Assembly (NCBI GenBank): GCA_023434855.1
Contig: JAEYSJ010000066.1
Span: 11,206 to 75,205 of the forward strand
DNA from: Bacillota bacterium
GTDB taxonomy: Bacteria; Bacillota_C; Negativicutes; JAEYSJ01
Length of the DNA: 64,000 bases
Reading direction: 5' to 3'
Part shown: positions 62,823-64,000 of the stretch, piece by piece
Numbering within the stretch: position 1 is the stretch's first letter
How the letters are laid out: the number at the start of each line of letters is the position of its first letter
Translations under genes and position numbers: made by a program
The notes under the pieces: generated by a model
What the model was told of the DNA's origin: nothing
What the model saw: the letters and a program-made list of their open reading frames with translations, nothing else
The model's database searches: none

Positions 62823-64000
62823 ATGATTGCAATGGAAAAGATTACATTGACCATAAACGGTCAACCTGTGCAAACGTCTAAGGGGGCCACGGTATGGGAG
62901 GCTGCCCGTGACGCTGGTATCTATATTCCAACTTTATGCCACCTTGCCGATTTAACTCCTGAAGGTGCCTGCCGCATCTGTGTCGTTCAAGTCGAAGGGG
63001 CGCGGGGTTTAGTGACGGCCTGTACTTATCCTGTATCAGAAGGAATGGTTGTGCGCACCAACTCTGATGCTATTCGCGAAGCCAGAAAAAGTGTAGTTGA
63101 ATTATTGTTGGCCAGTCATCCGCAGGAATGCCTTACTTGTCAAAGAAACCAAAATTGTGAATTACAGACTTTGGCAATTAGACTTGGTGTTACGGAAATC
63201 CCGTATAAGGGTGAGAAGCGCCAATTTGCGATTGATGACAGCAATCCTTTCATTATAAGAGACAATAATAAGTGTATTTTATGCGGGCGCTGTGTCCGTG
63301 TTTGCCAGGAAATGCAGTGTTGTAATACTTTGGATTGGACAGAACGCGGGTTTAATTCCAAGATTGCTCCGGCCTTTGATGATCCGATTGTTGAAACATC
63401 CAGCTGTATTTTTTGTGGTACCTGCGTGTCGGCTTGTCCGGTAGGCGCTTTAACTGAAAAGCCGATGCATGGCAAAGGAACGCCTGATAAAAAAGTCAAA
63501 ACGACCTGCCCCTTCTGCGGCGTCGGCTGCAATTATGATCTTAATGTTAAAGACGGTAAAGTAATTGGCGTTACTTCCAATCGGACCAGTGTGGTCAATG
63601 GCCGGCTTACTTGTGTAAAAGGCCGCTTTGGCACTGATTATGTTCATAGTCCGGAACGGCTGACTACTCCGCTAATCAAGAAAAACGGTGAATTTGTGGA
63701 AGCGTCCTGGGATGAAGCACTTGATTTGGTTGCTACAAAGTTTAATGAAATTAAAAATAAATATGGCAGTGACGCTTTAGCTGCTATTAGTTCAGCCCGC
63801 TGCGTCAATGAAGATAACTTTATTATGCAAAAATTTATGCGTGCAGTAATCGGCACAAACAATGTCGACCATTGCGCCCGGGTTTGCCATGCTCCCACTG
63901 TTGCCGGTTTGGCTGCTTCATTTGGTTCCGGGGCAATGACGAATTCGATTGGTGAAGTAACTGACGACAAAGTAATTTTTTTAATCGGCGGCAACCCAAC
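62823..64000 (+). CDS. Formate dehydrogenase alpha subunit, Cys-containing, 5' part
   Basis: The frame runs past the window end (392 codons visible). Domains in order: NuoG-like [2Fe-2S] (CHLADLTPEGACRICVVQV), His-Cys3 site (HPQECLTCQRNQNCELQ), two [4Fe-4S] motifs (CILCGRCVRVC, CIFCGTCVSACP), then the molybdopterin domain with its [4Fe-4S] motif CPFCGVGC near 228. In HCARVCHAPTVAGL the catalytic position is TGC (Cys, 63885-63887), where many relatives have selenocysteine (TGA). AAGGAG precedes the ATG at 62823; an ATG at 62832 is possible. It likely reduces CO2 to formate, the first methyl-branch step. The partner subunits are beyond the window. Confidence 0.9.
   Translation, partial: MIAMEKITLTINGQPVQTSKGATVWEAARDAGIYIPTLCHLADLTPEGACRICVVQVEGARGLVTACTYPVSEGMVVRTNSDAIREARKSVVELLLASHPQECLTCQRNQNCELQTLAIRLGVTEIPYKGEKRQFAIDDSNPFIIRDNNKCILCGRCVRVCQEMQCCNTLDWTERGFNSKIAPAFDDPIVETSSCIFCGTCVSACPVGALTEKPMHGKGTPDKKVKTTCPFCGVGCNYDLNVKDGKVIGVTSNRTSVVNGRLTCVKGRFGTDYVHSPERLTTPLIKKNGEFVEASWDEALDLVATKFNEIKNKYGSDALAAISSARCVNEDNFIMQKFMRAVIGTNNVDHCARVCHAPTVAGLAASFGSGAMTNSIGEVTDDKVIFLIGGNP

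Noticed and set aside
63885..63887. Selenocysteine codon in the formate dehydrogenase
   Set aside because: The codon at the catalytic position is TGC (Cys), and the frame continues open without any TGA up to the window end.

Overview
The window reads as chromosomal DNA of an acetogenic, Gram-negative-type (diderm) member of the Firmicutes, most like Sporomusa or a close relative in the Negativicutes. The evidence is a Wood-Ljungdahl methyl-branch cluster (acsD, acsE, metV, metF) joined to hdrCBA-mvhD, a three-gene operon matching the Sporomusa-type Nfn transhydrogenase (Stn), an rnfCDGEAB operon, several [FeFe]-hydrogenase modules, a methylmalonyl-CoA route to propionate, and a predicted outer-membrane protein. 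No rRNA, tRNA or CRISPR array was seen.

Layout. 1-7.8 kb: end of acsD, acsE, then hdrC-hdrB-hdrA-mvhD-metV-metF, tightly packed. 7.8-14.4 kb: a long AT-rich leader and the stnABC operon. 14.4-17.4 kb: pabA-pabB-pabC for 4-aminobenzoate. 17.4-21.4 kb: an outer-membrane protein, a membrane-anchored trypsin-like protease, a YdjM-like membrane protein and a small unknown protein, with palindromic repeats between them. 21.5-26.3 kb: a glycolate/lactate oxidase pair (glcD, glcF) flanked by a NarL-type sensor kinase and its likely response regulator. 26.3-32.4 kb: repeats, a T-box leader with valS, folC and an O-antigen-ligase-like protein. 32.4-38.6 kb: an eight-gene operon with two DRTGG proteins, an RsbW-like ATPase, a divergent [FeFe]-hydrogenase-like Fe-S protein, NuoE, a second ATPase, a [2Fe-2S] protein and NuoF. 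39-39.7 kb: the redox repressor Rex. 40-47.8 kb: CoA transferase, methylmalonyl-CoA mutase (two subunits), meaB, epimerase and methylmalonyl-CoA decarboxylase subunits. 48-52.3 kb (minus strand): hydC-hydB-hydA, an electron-bifurcating hydrogenase. 52.3-53.8 kb: a REP-associated transposase with five copies of its motif nearby. 54.3-59.9 kb: rseC-like gene and rnfCDGEAB. 60.2-64 kb: a regulatory region with striking palindromes, an orphan hydA, and the start of a formate dehydrogenase gene cut by the window end.

How it works together (inference from families). The Hyd, Stn, Hdr-MetVF and Rnf complexes exchange electrons between H2, ferredoxin, NAD(H), NADP(H) and methylene-tetrahydrofolate, while formate dehydrogenase, MetVF, AcsE and AcsD carry out carbon reduction. 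Rnf turns excess reduced ferredoxin into an ion gradient. Rex, encoded mid-window, is the natural candidate to read NADH/NAD+ and act at TTGTGAA-N4-TTCACAA-like palindromes seen before the orphan hydA and before the sensor-hydrogenase operon. The most unusual item is that eight-gene operon: it has HydB- and HydC-like subunits but no ordinary HydA. Its only H-cluster protein has altered catalytic motifs and sits among signalling-type ATPases. The missing HydA may be the orphan at 60.6 kb, which carries the same kind of operator.

The intergenic spaces hold at least four kinds of repeat: a 100-140 bp structured palindrome (three copies), 9-nt-unit inverted arrays of two sequence types, GACTGTT-ended MITE-like elements (two) and REP-like motifs around the transposase.
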